This document shows, piece by piece, positions 1 through 8,671 of a DNA stretch of 36,804 nucleotides. The translations under genes were made by a program, and so were the position numbers. Source of the DNA: Flavipsychrobacter sp. (GTDB taxonomy: Bacteria; Bacteroidota; Bacteroidia; Chitinophagales; Chitinophagaceae); NCBI GenBank assembly GCA_016787265.1, contig JAEUVF010000009.1:1-36804 (forward strand), read 5' to 3'. A model generated the notes under the pieces. That model did no database searches. It saw only the letters and a list, made by a program, of their open reading frames with translations, and was not told the origin of the DNA. Every line of letters begins with the position of its first letter. Within the stretch, counting starts at the first letter, position 1.

Positions 1-141
1 AATTCCTAACAGGGTGCCCAAACCGAAAAAAATATCAAATTACCAGATACCTTTTAGCATAAAACAGGGGGGGATACCATGAATCTGAATAGGGGGATAC
101 CTTAAATCTGAAAGGGGGGATACCATGAATCTGAATCTACA
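1..141. mobile_element. Probable end of an IS21-like insertion sequence
   Basis: Three direct repeats of about 22 bases, each built as a G-run, ATACC, then (CATG/TTAA)-AATCTGAA, lie at 66-90, 91-112 and 113-136, and the last is followed by CTACA. Read on the minus strand the terminus is TGTAGATTCAG followed by further copies of the same motif. Multiple internal repeats of a TGT-starting terminal sequence are typical of IS21-family ends. No transposase is inside the window, so the body would lie to the left of position 1. The right boundary near 141 is set by where regulator-like coding sequence resumes. The family assignment is inference from the end architecture only. Confidence 0.42.
66..136. 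repeat. Three ~22-bp direct repeats
   Basis: Units at 66-90, 91-112 and 113-136 share GGGGGATACC and AATCTGAA. Units one and three are nearly identical; the middle one has TTAA in place of CATG. They are probably the transposase-binding repeats of the adjoining insertion-sequence end. Confidence 0.8.
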
Positions 142-1052
142 CTTTACTTTATCTGTACACCTTGACACTCACTTCTCAACAAGTTATTAGACCAAAAATT
201 CTTCTCCATTTTCTATCCTATGCAATTGCATTCATCGCAATAATCCCGTTCCTATTCCTTAGCCCGGATGAGAAAATTCTTGTTTACCAAAAAAAAGGTA
301 AGGGTTTCGAAACCATTTTAACGATCATTTTTGTTGGAATCATCCTGTCGGGAATTACCTATACTATATTATCATTACTAGTTTTAAGAAGATATAAAAT
401 ACAGCTTAAGAACAATTTCTCCTATATTGAAAAAATAAACCTGCTATGGCTTTTTAGATTAATTCTCAGCTTATCATGTATATGGTTCCTTGTTCTCTTT
501 GCTGATGATAAAATCATATTCTCTTCCGTTGTCCTGTTTGTTGTGTTAATTGGATATTATGGCATTAAACAAGTTGGTGTTTTTAGCAATCAACCACCGT
601 TAGTAGTATCTGAAGTTTCAAAATCTACAGAAGAAATCGAGCTATTGGTTACTCCTTTAAGTAACGTTAAATATGAAAATTCCTTATTACCTGAAGATCA
701 ATCCCAGGAAATCCATCAAAGGCTCGTGCATATAATGAAAGAAAAGAAACTTTACCAAATACCCGAACTTACTTTGGCAATGGTGTCTGAAGAACTCAAT
801 GTACACCCAAACAGACTTTCTCAAGTTATTAATTCAGTAGAACAAAAGAACTTCTTCGACTACATAAATTACTTAAGGATTGAAGAGTTTAAGAAACTTC
901 TTGCCAACCCCGAAAATCAAAAGTACACAATCCTGTCTCTAGCCTTAGAATGCGGGTTTAATTCAAAAACATCCTTTAATCGAAATTTCAAAAACCAAAC
1001 GGGAATATCTCCATCAGCATACTTAAGAGAAATCAAAAAAGTCTCAAATTAA
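142..1052 (+). pseudogene. AraC-family membrane regulator, 5'-truncated
   Basis: The C-terminal 110 residues form an AraC DNA-binding domain with two helix-turn-helices (first around LAMVSEELNVHPNRLSQVIN, second around ILSLALECGFNSKTSFNRNF, ending GISPSAYLRE). Before it are about four hydrophobic membrane segments. Relatives with this layout are usually about 370 residues with seven membrane segments; here only 296 follow the first possible start, a TTG at 162. The frame stays open upstream to a stop at 132 and reads LLYLYTLTLTSQ, which resembles the middle of such a protein rather than a start. The sequence just before is the probable insertion-sequence end, so the first third of the gene appears to be displaced. 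A shortened protein could still be made from TTG 162. Confidence 0.7.
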
Positions 1053-1219
1053 CAGGTTCCATTTCCTAAAACATTGGTTCAATTCTCACAATTGCCTGAT
1101 TATCATAACATTAATCCGTTAAGTAGAATGTGGAATGATTGGTTCCACTTTTCATAGTGGGGCGACTGGTATCCTTCCAACACAGACTTTTGCCATGAAT
1201 TTTAAAACTCAAAAAAAGA

Positions 1220-2251
1220 ATGGCACTAAAAAGTTTTACCGCTTTGGGATTGATACTTACCCTCCTGGTATCCTGCGAAAAGAAAAATGAAATTAATGAT
1301 CCCGACAGTTTGGTACCAAAAACTGTCGTGGAAGATCCTGGTTTGCCTTCTATAGAAGCAAATGGTGCAAAATTACATGCTCAGGCTTTCGGGCCACAGG
1401 ATAGTACTTTAGTGATTTGCATTCATGGAGGCCCTGGTGATAACTACCAATATTTATTAAATACCATCTCATTGGCAAATGAAGGGTATCGAATGGTCTA
1501 CTATGACCAGGTAGGAGCCGGGCTTTCTGAACGAAAACCAAAATCCTATTACACGAGTTTTGGAGCAAATGGAATAAATAACATTTTCTACGATGAATTG
1601 AAAGCCGTAATTGGGCATTATAAAACGCATCCAGATCAGAAAGTTATTCTGCTTACACAATCATGGGGCTCCATACTTGCCACCGGCTATGCAGGAAAGT
1701 ATCCTGCTGAAATAGACGGACTCATTTTAGCGGAGCCCGGTGGATTCAAGTGGGATGATGTAATTACTTATGTTAAGGCTTCAAGAAGTTTTAACCTCTG
1801 GAGTGAACTATTAAATGATGCTACCTTTTTTGATCAATTCATAACAGGTAAAGAAACTGAGCATGCGATTTTAGATTACAAAGCTCTTTTATTGTCATCC
1901 AGAAACGATATTGTTGGTGATTTTGGTTCAATTATAGGTACAAATAAGCAATATTATCCAAATGTTAGGGATGGAGCAGTAATTAGTGCCGCAGCCTATG
2001 AAATAGCCGATAAGTACAAACCTGATTTTTCAGAAGGAATAGAAAATTTCAACAAAAAAATCCTATTTCTTTATAGCGAGAAAAACAAAGCATACCCTGA
2101 TAGTTGGGCACAAAAAATTGCAAGTCCACTACCCAACAAGCAAATTGTGAAAATAAATGGAGTAGGACATTCCGGAATGTTTGATCAATTAAATACCTGG
2201 AACAATATTACTCAACCCTTACTAATTAACTACCTAAATTCTATTAGATAA
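1220..2251 (+). CDS. Lipoprotein alpha/beta hydrolase, proline iminopeptidase-like
   Basis: The N terminus is a lipoprotein signal with lipobox LVSC (Cys19), so the mature enzyme should be membrane-anchored outside the cytoplasm. HGGPG at residues 69-73 is the oxyanion-hole motif of S33 peptidases and proline iminopeptidases. The nucleophile elbow reads TQSWGS with Ser148, and the catalytic histidine fits GVGHSG near the C terminus. Family members cleave N-terminal proline or hydrolyse amides and esters; the substrate here is unknown. Threonine replaces the usual first glycine of the GxSxG elbow. An ATG at 1195 is out of frame. The stop TAA shares its last A with the ATG of the next gene, so the two are surely co-transcribed. 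The region is visibly richer in A/T than the genes after 3000. Confidence 0.85.
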   Translation: MALKSFTALGLILTLLVSCEKKNEINDPDSLVPKTVVEDPGLPSIEANGAKLHAQAFGPQDSTLVICIHGGPGDNYQYLLNTISLANEGYRMVYYDQVGAGLSERKPKSYYTSFGANGINNIFYDELKAVIGHYKTHPDQKVILLTQSWGSILATGYAGKYPAEIDGLILAEPGGFKWDDVITYVKASRSFNLWSELLNDATFFDQFITGKETEHAILDYKALLLSSRNDIVGDFGSIIGTNKQYYPNVRDGAVISAAAYEIADKYKPDFSEGIENFNKKILFLYSEKNKAYPDSWAQKIASPLPNKQIVKINGVGHSGMFDQLNTWNNITQPLLINYLNSIR

Positions 2252-2916
2252 TGAAACCTTTAATAATAACAATCATAGCTTTGGGCTTATTACAAACCGT
2301 AAAAGGTCAAACTATCAATTGGAAAACAATAGATTCTTCTAAACATATAGTGACTGCTGGTTTTGAATGGGATTATAGTTTATCCTTTTCCGCTGGATAC
2401 GGCTATAAATTAAACACTAAACTTCCGATAGTTTTAAGTTTGAATTTTACAAAAGCTTCCGGAGAAAACCTATTGGACGATTTCAAAACAAAAATTGGTG
2501 GTCAGATAGTCTTGCTCAATCAACCTACTTTAAAAGGAGTAATAACTTTGAATGGAATATATCGCAGATTTGAAAACGACTTAGTTCGTTTACAGAATAT
2601 TGGAAGCGAGTTGAAAGGTACCTTCGGTTACTATAAACCAAAATGGCTGGTGGCATGTGAAGTTGGTTTTGATAAAGCCATTCTAACACATTTCAAACAT
2701 TCCGATACATACAAAAAAGATATCTATCAGAATGTAAAAGATGGATGGTATGAGCCTGCAACGGGTGGTAATTTCTCTTATGGATTGCAAACCGGATATT
2801 CTTTTAAGAAATCAGATATTACGCTCAATTTTGGAAAAGTCATCACTCAGGATTTTAAGACAACTCCTTTGATACCATTTTATCTGAGGTTGGGTTACAA
2901 CTATAAATTCAGATGA
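2251..2916 (+). CDS. Secreted protein of unknown function, putative outer-membrane beta-barrel
   Basis: A Sec signal peptide (MKPLIITIIALGLLQTVKG, then Q) precedes about 200 residues rich in alternating aromatic and polar positions, such as WDYSLSFSAGYGYKL and FSYGLQTGYSF, ending in LGYNYKFR with a terminal aromatic pattern typical of outer-membrane strands. I do not recognise a family. The start codon overlaps the hydrolase stop by one base (TAATG), so translation is probably coupled and the two products may act together at the envelope. A/T-rich like its neighbours. Confidence 0.65.
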   Translation: MKPLIITIIALGLLQTVKGQTINWKTIDSSKHIVTAGFEWDYSLSFSAGYGYKLNTKLPIVLSLNFTKASGENLLDDFKTKIGGQIVLLNQPTLKGVITLNGIYRRFENDLVRLQNIGSELKGTFGYYKPKWLVACEVGFDKAILTHFKHSDTYKKDIYQNVKDGWYEPATGGNFSYGLQTGYSFKKSDITLNFGKVITQDFKTTPLIPFYLRLGYNYKFR

Positions 2917-3000
2917 TTTTCATCAACCAGCTGTTCCAGGGAAACCATGTTGTGGGACTATTAGTTCTGGGGGTTGAATTGTAGAAACGTTTTGGTCAGC

Positions 3001-5961
3001 TTACTTTACCAACGCATCATACAATATCTCCACCGGATGCAACGCCACCCGACCGGTGCCATCTTTGATCTGGTGCCGGCAACTGGTTCCCGAGGCTGCG
3101 ATTAAGGTATTGGCGGACTGCTTCCGTACCGCAGGAAATAATACCAGCTCCCCGATTTGCATGGATACTTCATAATGCTCTTTGTCATAACCAAATGATC
3201 CCGCCATGCCGCAACAGCCCGAATTCACCGCGGTTGCCACATAGTTCGCAGGTATTGATAAAATATCCATCACATACGACACAGAAGACAATGCTTTCTG
3301 GTGACAGTGCCCATGTACGATGATCTCTTTTTTATCTGAATGAAACTGAGTCGGACCAATCCGCCCGCTAGCAGCTTCCTTTGCCAGGAACTCTTCTACC
3401 AGAAAGGATTTGGCTGCCAGTTTTTTAGCCTGCTCCAGTAAGGAGGCAGGTACCAGGTCCAGGTACTCATCGCGAAAGCTTAAAATCGCCGATGGCTCCA
3501 ACCCTATAACCGGATATTCATCATCCAGTATCGGCCCCAGCATTTGCACATTTTTTATCGCAATGTCCTTAGCCCGTTTTACCAGTCCCTTTGACAAATG
3601 CGTACGCCCGCTTTCAATATGCTTCGGTAGCAGCACTTCATATCCCAACCGCTCCAATAACTTTATACACTTGATGCCTGTTTCTACATCATTGTAATTT
3701 GTAAACTCATCACAAAAGAAATATACCCGTCTCCCCGCCTCCTTTGTCTCCCTTGTCCCCTTTGTCCCCCTTTTCCCTGCCCATTCCCTCAACGTATACT
3801 TATACAATTCCGGCAACTCTCTTTTCTCCGACATATTCAGGATCTTCTTCAGTGGCTTACTGAAAATCCCCTGCTTCATCGACCAGTTATACACGCCGGG
3901 AAATTTACTCGCCAGTGCTGTCAAAGCGGGAAACTCTCCAATCAATCTTGCCTTTAATGGTACACCATGCAGCTCATAATACTGCTGCAGAAATTCTGCT
4001 TTCAGTTTGGATACATCCACACTGGACGGACATTCAGCTTTACATCCCTTGCAGGATAAGCATAAATCCATGGCCGCATGGATCTCTTCGTGATCAAAAG
4101 CTTTAGCGCTGGTATCTGTAGTTAAAAATTGTCGTAATAGATTAGCCCTGGCCCGGGTAGTATCTTTTTCAAAGCGGGTGGCCATATAACTCGGACACAT
4201 CGTGCCCCCTGCCCTATGCGTTTTCCGGCAATCACCAGATCCGGAACATTTCTCCGCTAAGGCAAGTATGCCTCCCTCCCGGTCAAAATTAAAATGGGTG
4301 GCCACTTTAGTTACTGCAGGTTTTGCAGGCATCCGGAAAGATGCATCCATCGGCGGTGCATCTGTAATCTTACCCGGATTGAACAATTGCTTGGGATCAA
4401 ATATGGTTTTGGTTTCCCTGCACAATTCATAACAGCGATCACCCATCATAAAGGGAATAAATTCTCCTCTCAGTCGGCCATCACCATGTTCACCACTCAA
4501 AGAACCTTTGTATTTTTTAACGATAGCAGCTGTACGTGCTAACAAATCGCGGAACTGTACCCTGCCTTCTTCGGATTTCAGATTGATCAGGGGCTCCACA
4601 TGTAATTCACCGGCTCCCGCATGCGCATAATAGGAAGCTTTCAGGTTCATTGATCGCAGCAACTCCTGCAGGTCCTCAATATAATTGGGTAAGTCTTCCG
4701 GTGCTACCGCACAATCTTCAATCAGGTTCACCGGCTGTGCATCTCCCTGTATATTGCGAAGTAATCCTAGTCCCGCTTTTCGGAGCTCCCATGCTTTGTT
4801 AATGGATGATCCGGTTAATAACGGATACGCATATCCCAGGTTCAGGTTTTTCAATTCCTCAATAAAGGCAGCAGCTTTTGCTTTCATCTGCTCCACCTCC
4901 TGCTCCATGAATTCAATCATCAGCAGCGCAGCAGGGTCACCTTCTATGAAGAACCGGTTCTTCTGTTGCTCGCGGTGATTTTTCGTGAAGCTCAATATGA
5001 CATCATCCACCAGTTCACTGGCATAACAGCCATGTTTAATCGCAACCAGGTTCACCAGCAGGGATTCTTTCAAACTGCTGCAATGCACGCAGACCAATCC
5101 TTTCTCCACAGGCGGCAATTCCAGCAGGTTCAGTTTCGCCTCGGTGATCATCGCAAGGGTCCCTTCTGATCCGGCAATCAAACGGCAAAGGTTAAACGCT
5201 GCATTTCCCCCATAAGGAGTTGCATCGAGCAAGGCATCCAATGCATAACCGGAATTTCTTCGCACCACTTTTTCAGCAGGATACCCTTCTTTTATGGCAG
5301 CCTGGTTCGCCTCATCCGATAAGAGCTGGTGCATCGCGCGATAGATATCTCCTTCCATGCCGGGCTGGGCAAGTTTTGCTTCGAGTTCAGCTGCATCGAG
5401 TGCCCCTATCAACGCCTGCTCTCCATTGGAAAGAATTACTTTTAATTCAAGTACATGATCGCGCGTAGCGCCCCAAACCATGGAATGCAAACCGCAGGAA
5501 TTGTTACCGATCATGCCACCAATCATAGCGCGATTGGAGGTGGAAGTCTCCGGACCAAAAAACAATCCATACGGCAGGAGCAATTCATTCAGCACATCCC
5601 GTTCCATTCCCGGCTGTACGCGCACCCATTTTTCTTCCTTATTTACTTCCAGCAATCCATTCATGTAACGCGATAAATCAATAACCAGTCCGGTTCCTAC
5701 TACCTGTCCGGCTAAGGAAGTACCGGCCGTACGGGGTATCATAGGCAATTCCGCATCCCGGCAAAAAGTCACAAGCTTCACCAGATCTGCTTCCTCACGG
5801 GGAAGGGCAACCGCAATAGGCAATTCCTGGTAAACCGATGCGTCTGTGGCATAGGCCATGCGTACCGCCCGGTGTTCGGGAGAATCATCAAAATATAGTT
5901 CGCCTGATAATTTAGACTGTAAAGATTGAAAAGAAGCGAGCGGACTTAGGGCCGTTTTCAT
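3001..5961 (-). CDS. FAD-binding and 4Fe-4S D-2-hydroxyacid dehydrogenase (YdiJ/GlcD-GlpC fusion type)
   Basis: This 986-residue protein joins three modules. An FAD-linked oxidase domain (residues about 45-280) has PRTAGTSLAGQ, IGNNSCGLHS and AGSEGTLAMITEA; its C-terminal FAD-oxidase part runs to about 560 and includes GEHGDGRLRGEF. A ferredoxin-like region follows, with one cluster CSGSGDCRK...GGTMCP and a second CLSCKGCKAECPSSVDV. A C-terminal cysteine-rich CCG domain carries GHCHQKAL and NSGCCGMAGSFGY. Such enzymes oxidise D-2-hydroxyacids (D-lactate, glycolate or D-2-hydroxyglutarate) and pass electrons to the respiratory chain; the exact substrate cannot be read from sequence. Residues about 727-741 are encoded by an in-frame 9-base repeat between the Fe-S and CCG modules. 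The gene lies 22 bases downstream of murQ on the same strand. Confidence 0.9.
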   Translation of the reverse strand: MKTALSPLASFQSLQSKLSGELYFDDSPEHRAVRMAYATDASVYQELPIAVALPREEADLVKLVTFCRDAELPMIPRTAGTSLAGQVVGTGLVIDLSRYMNGLLEVNKEEKWVRVQPGMERDVLNELLLPYGLFFGPETSTSNRAMIGGMIGNNSCGLHSMVWGATRDHVLELKVILSNGEQALIGALDAAELEAKLAQPGMEGDIYRAMHQLLSDEANQAAIKEGYPAEKVVRRNSGYALDALLDATPYGGNAAFNLCRLIAGSEGTLAMITEAKLNLLELPPVEKGLVCVHCSSLKESLLVNLVAIKHGCYASELVDDVILSFTKNHREQQKNRFFIEGDPAALLMIEFMEQEVEQMKAKAAAFIEELKNLNLGYAYPLLTGSSINKAWELRKAGLGLLRNIQGDAQPVNLIEDCAVAPEDLPNYIEDLQELLRSMNLKASYYAHAGAGELHVEPLINLKSEEGRVQFRDLLARTAAIVKKYKGSLSGEHGDGRLRGEFIPFMMGDRCYELCRETKTIFDPKQLFNPGKITDAPPMDASFRMPAKPAVTKVATHFNFDREGGILALAEKCSGSGDCRKTHRAGGTMCPSYMATRFEKDTTRARANLLRQFLTTDTSAKAFDHEEIHAAMDLCLSCKGCKAECPSSVDVSKLKAEFLQQYYELHGVPLKARLIGEFPALTALASKFPGVYNWSMKQGIFSKPLKKILNMSEKRELPELYKYTLREWAGKRGTKGTRETKEAGRRVYFFCDEFTNYNDVETGIKCIKLLERLGYEVLLPKHIESGRTHLSKGLVKRAKDIAIKNVQMLGPILDDEYPVIGLEPSAILSFRDEYLDLVPASLLEQAKKLAAKSFLVEEFLAKEAASGRIGPTQFHSDKKEIIVHGHCHQKALSSVSYVMDILSIPANYVATAVNSGCCGMAGSFGYDKEHYEVSMQIGELVLFPAVRKQSANTLIAASGTSCRHQIKDGTGRVALHPVEILYDALVK
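3742..3775 (-). repeat. In-frame 9-base tandem array inside the dehydrogenase gene
   Basis: On the minus strand the sequence is about three copies of GG(G/A)GACAA(A/G). Because the period is nine, it adds whole codons and encodes GTK-GTR-ETK flanked by GKR and EAGRR. It sits in a hydrophilic linker between the Fe-S module and the CCG domain. Confidence 0.75.
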
Positions 5962-5983
5962 TGTGAATGCTACTAATTAGAGA

Positions 5984-6805
5984 TCAAATATCGATACTTA
6001 TCGATTGCATTGCGTTTTTAACTGAACCATATTTTAAAAGCGCCCGCTTCGCCAGCTCGTATTCTGTCAGTCCGGTTTTCTCCATGATCATTTTGGTGCC
6101 ACGATCGATCAGTTTCTGATTGGTCAGTTGCATATTCACCATCTTGTTGTCTTCCACGCGGCCAAGTGCAATCATCAGGGAAGTGGAAATCATATTCAGG
6201 ATCAGCTTTTGCGCGGTTCCACTTTTCATCCTCGTGCTGCCGGTTAGAAATTCCGGTCCTACTACACATTCGATGGGATAATCTGCCCAGGCGCTGATGG
6301 GACTATCCGGATTACAACTCAGACTGCCGGTCATCAAACCCATTTCCCTTCCTTTTTTCAGTGCGCCGATCACATAGGGCGTAGATCCACTTGCCGCGAT
6401 ACCCAGGATAGTGTCCTTGTCTGTTGGTTCATAAGCAGCGAGGTCTAGCCAGGCCTGTTCTGTATCATCCTCAGCATTTTCCACCGCCTGCTGGATGGCT
6501 TTGTTTCCTCCGGCAATCACACCGATGATAAGGGTTGGTGGCACTCCAAAAGTAGGCGGACATTCAGCAGCATCCAGAATACCGAGTCGTCCGGAGGTAC
6601 CTGCCCCCACATAAAACAGGCGGCCACCTGCCAACATGCGATCACTCGTAGCCTGGACAAAAGCTTCAATGGAAGGAATCACTTCTTCTATAGCATCCGG
6701 CACCGATTTGTCTTCTTTATTGATGGTACGAAGGATCTCCGCCGTGCTCCAGGTCTCAAGATGACGGTAGTTAGACGTTTCTTCTGTAATTCGTTGGTAA
6801 GCCAT
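5984..6805 (-). CDS. murQ: N-acetylmuramic acid 6-phosphate etherase
   Basis: MurQ cleaves the D-lactyl ether of MurNAc-6-phosphate to give GlcNAc-6-phosphate and D-lactate in cytoplasmic peptidoglycan recycling. The SIS-domain motif GRLFYVGAGTSGRLGILDA is followed by AECPPTFG, holding the acidic catalytic residue, and by GSTRMKSGTAQK. The start at 6805 gives MAYQRITEETSNYRHLE, matching the family N terminus; the frame extends 14 codons further to an ATG at 6847, but those residues have no counterpart in the family. The protein is 273 residues, normal for the family. It is divergent from anmK, which makes its substrate precursor. The downstream 2-hydroxyacid dehydrogenase could in principle oxidise the D-lactate released, which is inference from adjacency. 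Confidence 0.93.
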   Translation of the reverse strand: MAYQRITEETSNYRHLETWSTAEILRTINKEDKSVPDAIEEVIPSIEAFVQATSDRMLAGGRLFYVGAGTSGRLGILDAAECPPTFGVPPTLIIGVIAGGNKAIQQAVENAEDDTEQAWLDLAAYEPTDKDTILGIAASGSTPYVIGALKKGREMGLMTGSLSCNPDSPISAWADYPIECVVGPEFLTGSTRMKSGTAQKLILNMISTSLMIALGRVEDNKMVNMQLTNQKLIDRGTKMIMEKTGLTEYELAKRALLKYGSVKNAMQSISIDI

Positions 6806-6864
6806 TCTTTTGTATTTGAGCGCCAGTAATGCTGAAAATAACCGCATATACCCGCATATTATTG

Positions 6865-6876
6865 CATAAATTTATG
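6865..6876. promoter_or_regulatory. Perfect 12-bp palindrome between murQ and anmK
   Basis: CATAAATTTATG lies in the A/T-rich gap between two divergent peptidoglycan-recycling genes and could be an operator. No regulator is identified, and such palindromes can arise by chance in A/T-rich DNA. Confidence 0.25.
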
Positions 6877-6931
6877 TATATTCCAGAATATTTCCGCAAA
6901 ACCATGCTGTTCAACGCATAACCAGCTGCTT

Positions 6932-8134
6932 ATGAACCCATATTTAAATCAGTTGTACCAGATTGCCTCGAAGCCGGAAAGGAGGATCATTGGACTTATG
7001 TCAGGTACATCAGTAGATGGACTGGATATTGCACTTTGCCGGTTTAGTGCCAATGGTATGGAAACAAAGATCCAGTTAGAGCAGTTTATTACCATTCCTT
7101 ATGAAGGGGATTTTAAAGCTGAGATTGCTTCGGTATTTTCAAAATCCCGGGTGGATCTGCAGAAACTTTGTCTTCTCAATGGCTGGATTGCTGAGCAACA
7201 TGCTCTTTTAATTGGCCAGGCGCTGGCAAAATGGGGGATTTCACCCGAAGAGGTTGATATAATTGCAAGTCACGGTCAAACCATTTTTCACGCACCCAAA
7301 TCCTTACACCAGATAGAGAAATTCGGAAATGGCACACTGCAATTGGGCGATGGCGATCACCTGGCAGTAAAAACCGGCATTATCGCGATCAGCGATTTCC
7401 GGCAGAAACATATTGCTGCCGGTGGTGAAGGAGCACCTCTAGCTGCCTATGGCGATTACCTGATCTTTTCCAAAGCCGGTGAAAACAGGATACTGCTGAA
7501 CATTGGTGGAATTGCCAATTTCACCTTTTTGCCAGGCGACCTGAACCCCGACCGTGTTTTTTGTTCGGATACCGGAACAGGCAATACCCTGATGGATGCG
7601 TATATACAGAAAGTGCGTCCGGGTAACTATTATGATGCCAATGGCAGTCTGGCCTCACAGGGACGAATAAACGAAAAACTCCTGCAGGCATTATTGGATC
7701 ATCCTTTCTTTGAGCAACCATTTCCCAAAACAACCGGACCGGAATTGTTCAATCTTGCTTACCTGGAAGCTGCAAAAACAAAGGCTGGCATTACTGAAAT
7801 TTCAGAAGCGGATACCATGGCAAGTTTAAACCGGTTTTCGGCAGAAGGCATTGCCAGGGCGGTGAAATCACAAATCAATGCAGCCTCCGACTTTCATTTT
7901 TATGTAAGTGGAGGCGGTATGCACAACCCGGTGTTGATGAACAACCTGCGCGACTTATTACCCGGTGTCCAATTTACTGATACGAATGCACTGGGCATTG
8001 ATCCTGATGCCAAAGAAGCTGTTCTGTTTGCGGTGCTGGCGAATGAATGGTTGACAGGAGGCCGGGTACAATTTGGAGAAGGACGTAATGGTATCCCAAC
8101 AGTATCCATGGGCAAATTGAGTTTCCCGGGATGA
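6932..8134 (+). CDS. anmK: Anhydro-N-acetylmuramic acid kinase
   Basis: AnmK phosphorylates 1,6-anhydro-MurNAc with ring opening to give MurNAc-6-phosphate, the MurQ substrate. The N-terminal motif GLMSGTSVDGLDIALC is diagnostic. Further family motifs are IASHGQTIFHAP, NIGGIANFT, CSDTGTGNTLMDAYI and the C-terminal VSGGGMHNPVLM. Length is 400 residues, slightly above the E. coli enzyme. It is divergent from murQ, so the two steps of the pathway sit back to back. The ferritin gene begins 33 bases after its stop. Confidence 0.95.
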   Translation: MNPYLNQLYQIASKPERRIIGLMSGTSVDGLDIALCRFSANGMETKIQLEQFITIPYEGDFKAEIASVFSKSRVDLQKLCLLNGWIAEQHALLIGQALAKWGISPEEVDIIASHGQTIFHAPKSLHQIEKFGNGTLQLGDGDHLAVKTGIIAISDFRQKHIAAGGEGAPLAAYGDYLIFSKAGENRILLNIGGIANFTFLPGDLNPDRVFCSDTGTGNTLMDAYIQKVRPGNYYDANGSLASQGRINEKLLQALLDHPFFEQPFPKTTGPELFNLAYLEAAKTKAGITEISEADTMASLNRFSAEGIARAVKSQINAASDFHFYVSGGGMHNPVLMNNLRDLLPGVQFTDTNALGIDPDAKEAVLFAVLANEWLTGGRVQFGEGRNGIPTVSMGKLSFPG

Positions 8135-8167
8135 GGTCATTTTTGTAACTTCCGTAAAAAAAATACC

Positions 8168-8671
8168 ATGCTCTCAAAAACCATGCAGGATGCCCTGAAC
8201 AAACAAGTGCAAATGGAAGCCGAATCATCACAGGCTTATCTGGCGATGGCTTCCTGGGCTGATATTCAACCTGGATTACAAGGTGTTGCCGCCTTCTTTT
8301 ACAAACAAGCAGATGAAGAAAGAATGCACATGCTGAAACTCATGGGCTTTATCAATGAACGTGGTGGCTTCGCGATGGTACCCCCACTGGAGCAACCGAT
8401 CCTGACTTTTCGCAGCCTGCAATCTGCTTTTGCAGAATTCCTCAAACATGAAATCAAAGTCAGCAACAGCATCAACGATATCGTACATCAATCGCTCTCC
8501 GAAAAAGATTATGCCACTCACAATTTCTTACAGTGGTATGTAACCGAACAAATGGAAGAAGAACGCACCGCCCGCACCCTCAACGAAAAACTCGAACTGA
8601 TTGGAGAAGATAAGAGTGGGTTGTATTTGTTTGACAGGGATATAATGGCGTATCGTGGAGGTGAAAAGTGA
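8168..8671 (+). CDS. ftnA: Non-haem ferritin
   Basis: A four-helix ferritin of 167 residues that oxidises Fe(II) and stores Fe(III) in a 24-subunit shell in the cytoplasm. Ferroxidase residues line up with bacterial FtnA: Glu17 in QMEAESSQAY, Glu51 and His54 in QADEERMHM, and the FLQWYVTEQMEEE stretch with the later glutamates and glutamine. A C-terminal GLYLFDRD also matches the family. The last lysine codon and the TGA stop are made of a GTGAAA(A/G) repeat array that begins at 8661, so the extreme C terminus (GGEK) may be a repeat-derived replacement. Confidence 0.93.
   Translation: MLSKTMQDALNKQVQMEAESSQAYLAMASWADIQPGLQGVAAFFYKQADEERMHMLKLMGFINERGGFAMVPPLEQPILTFRSLQSAFAEFLKHEIKVSNSINDIVHQSLSEKDYATHNFLQWYVTEQMEEERTARTLNEKLELIGEDKSGLYLFDRDIMAYRGGEK

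Noticed and set aside
3410..5676. Several plus-strand frames opposite the dehydrogenase gene
   Set aside because: They are antisense shadows of a well-supported 986-residue protein and have no recognisable domains.
5984..6847. Longer murQ starting at 6847
   Set aside because: The extra 14 residues (MRLFSALLALKYKR) have no counterpart at the family N terminus, which begins near MAYQRITEE.
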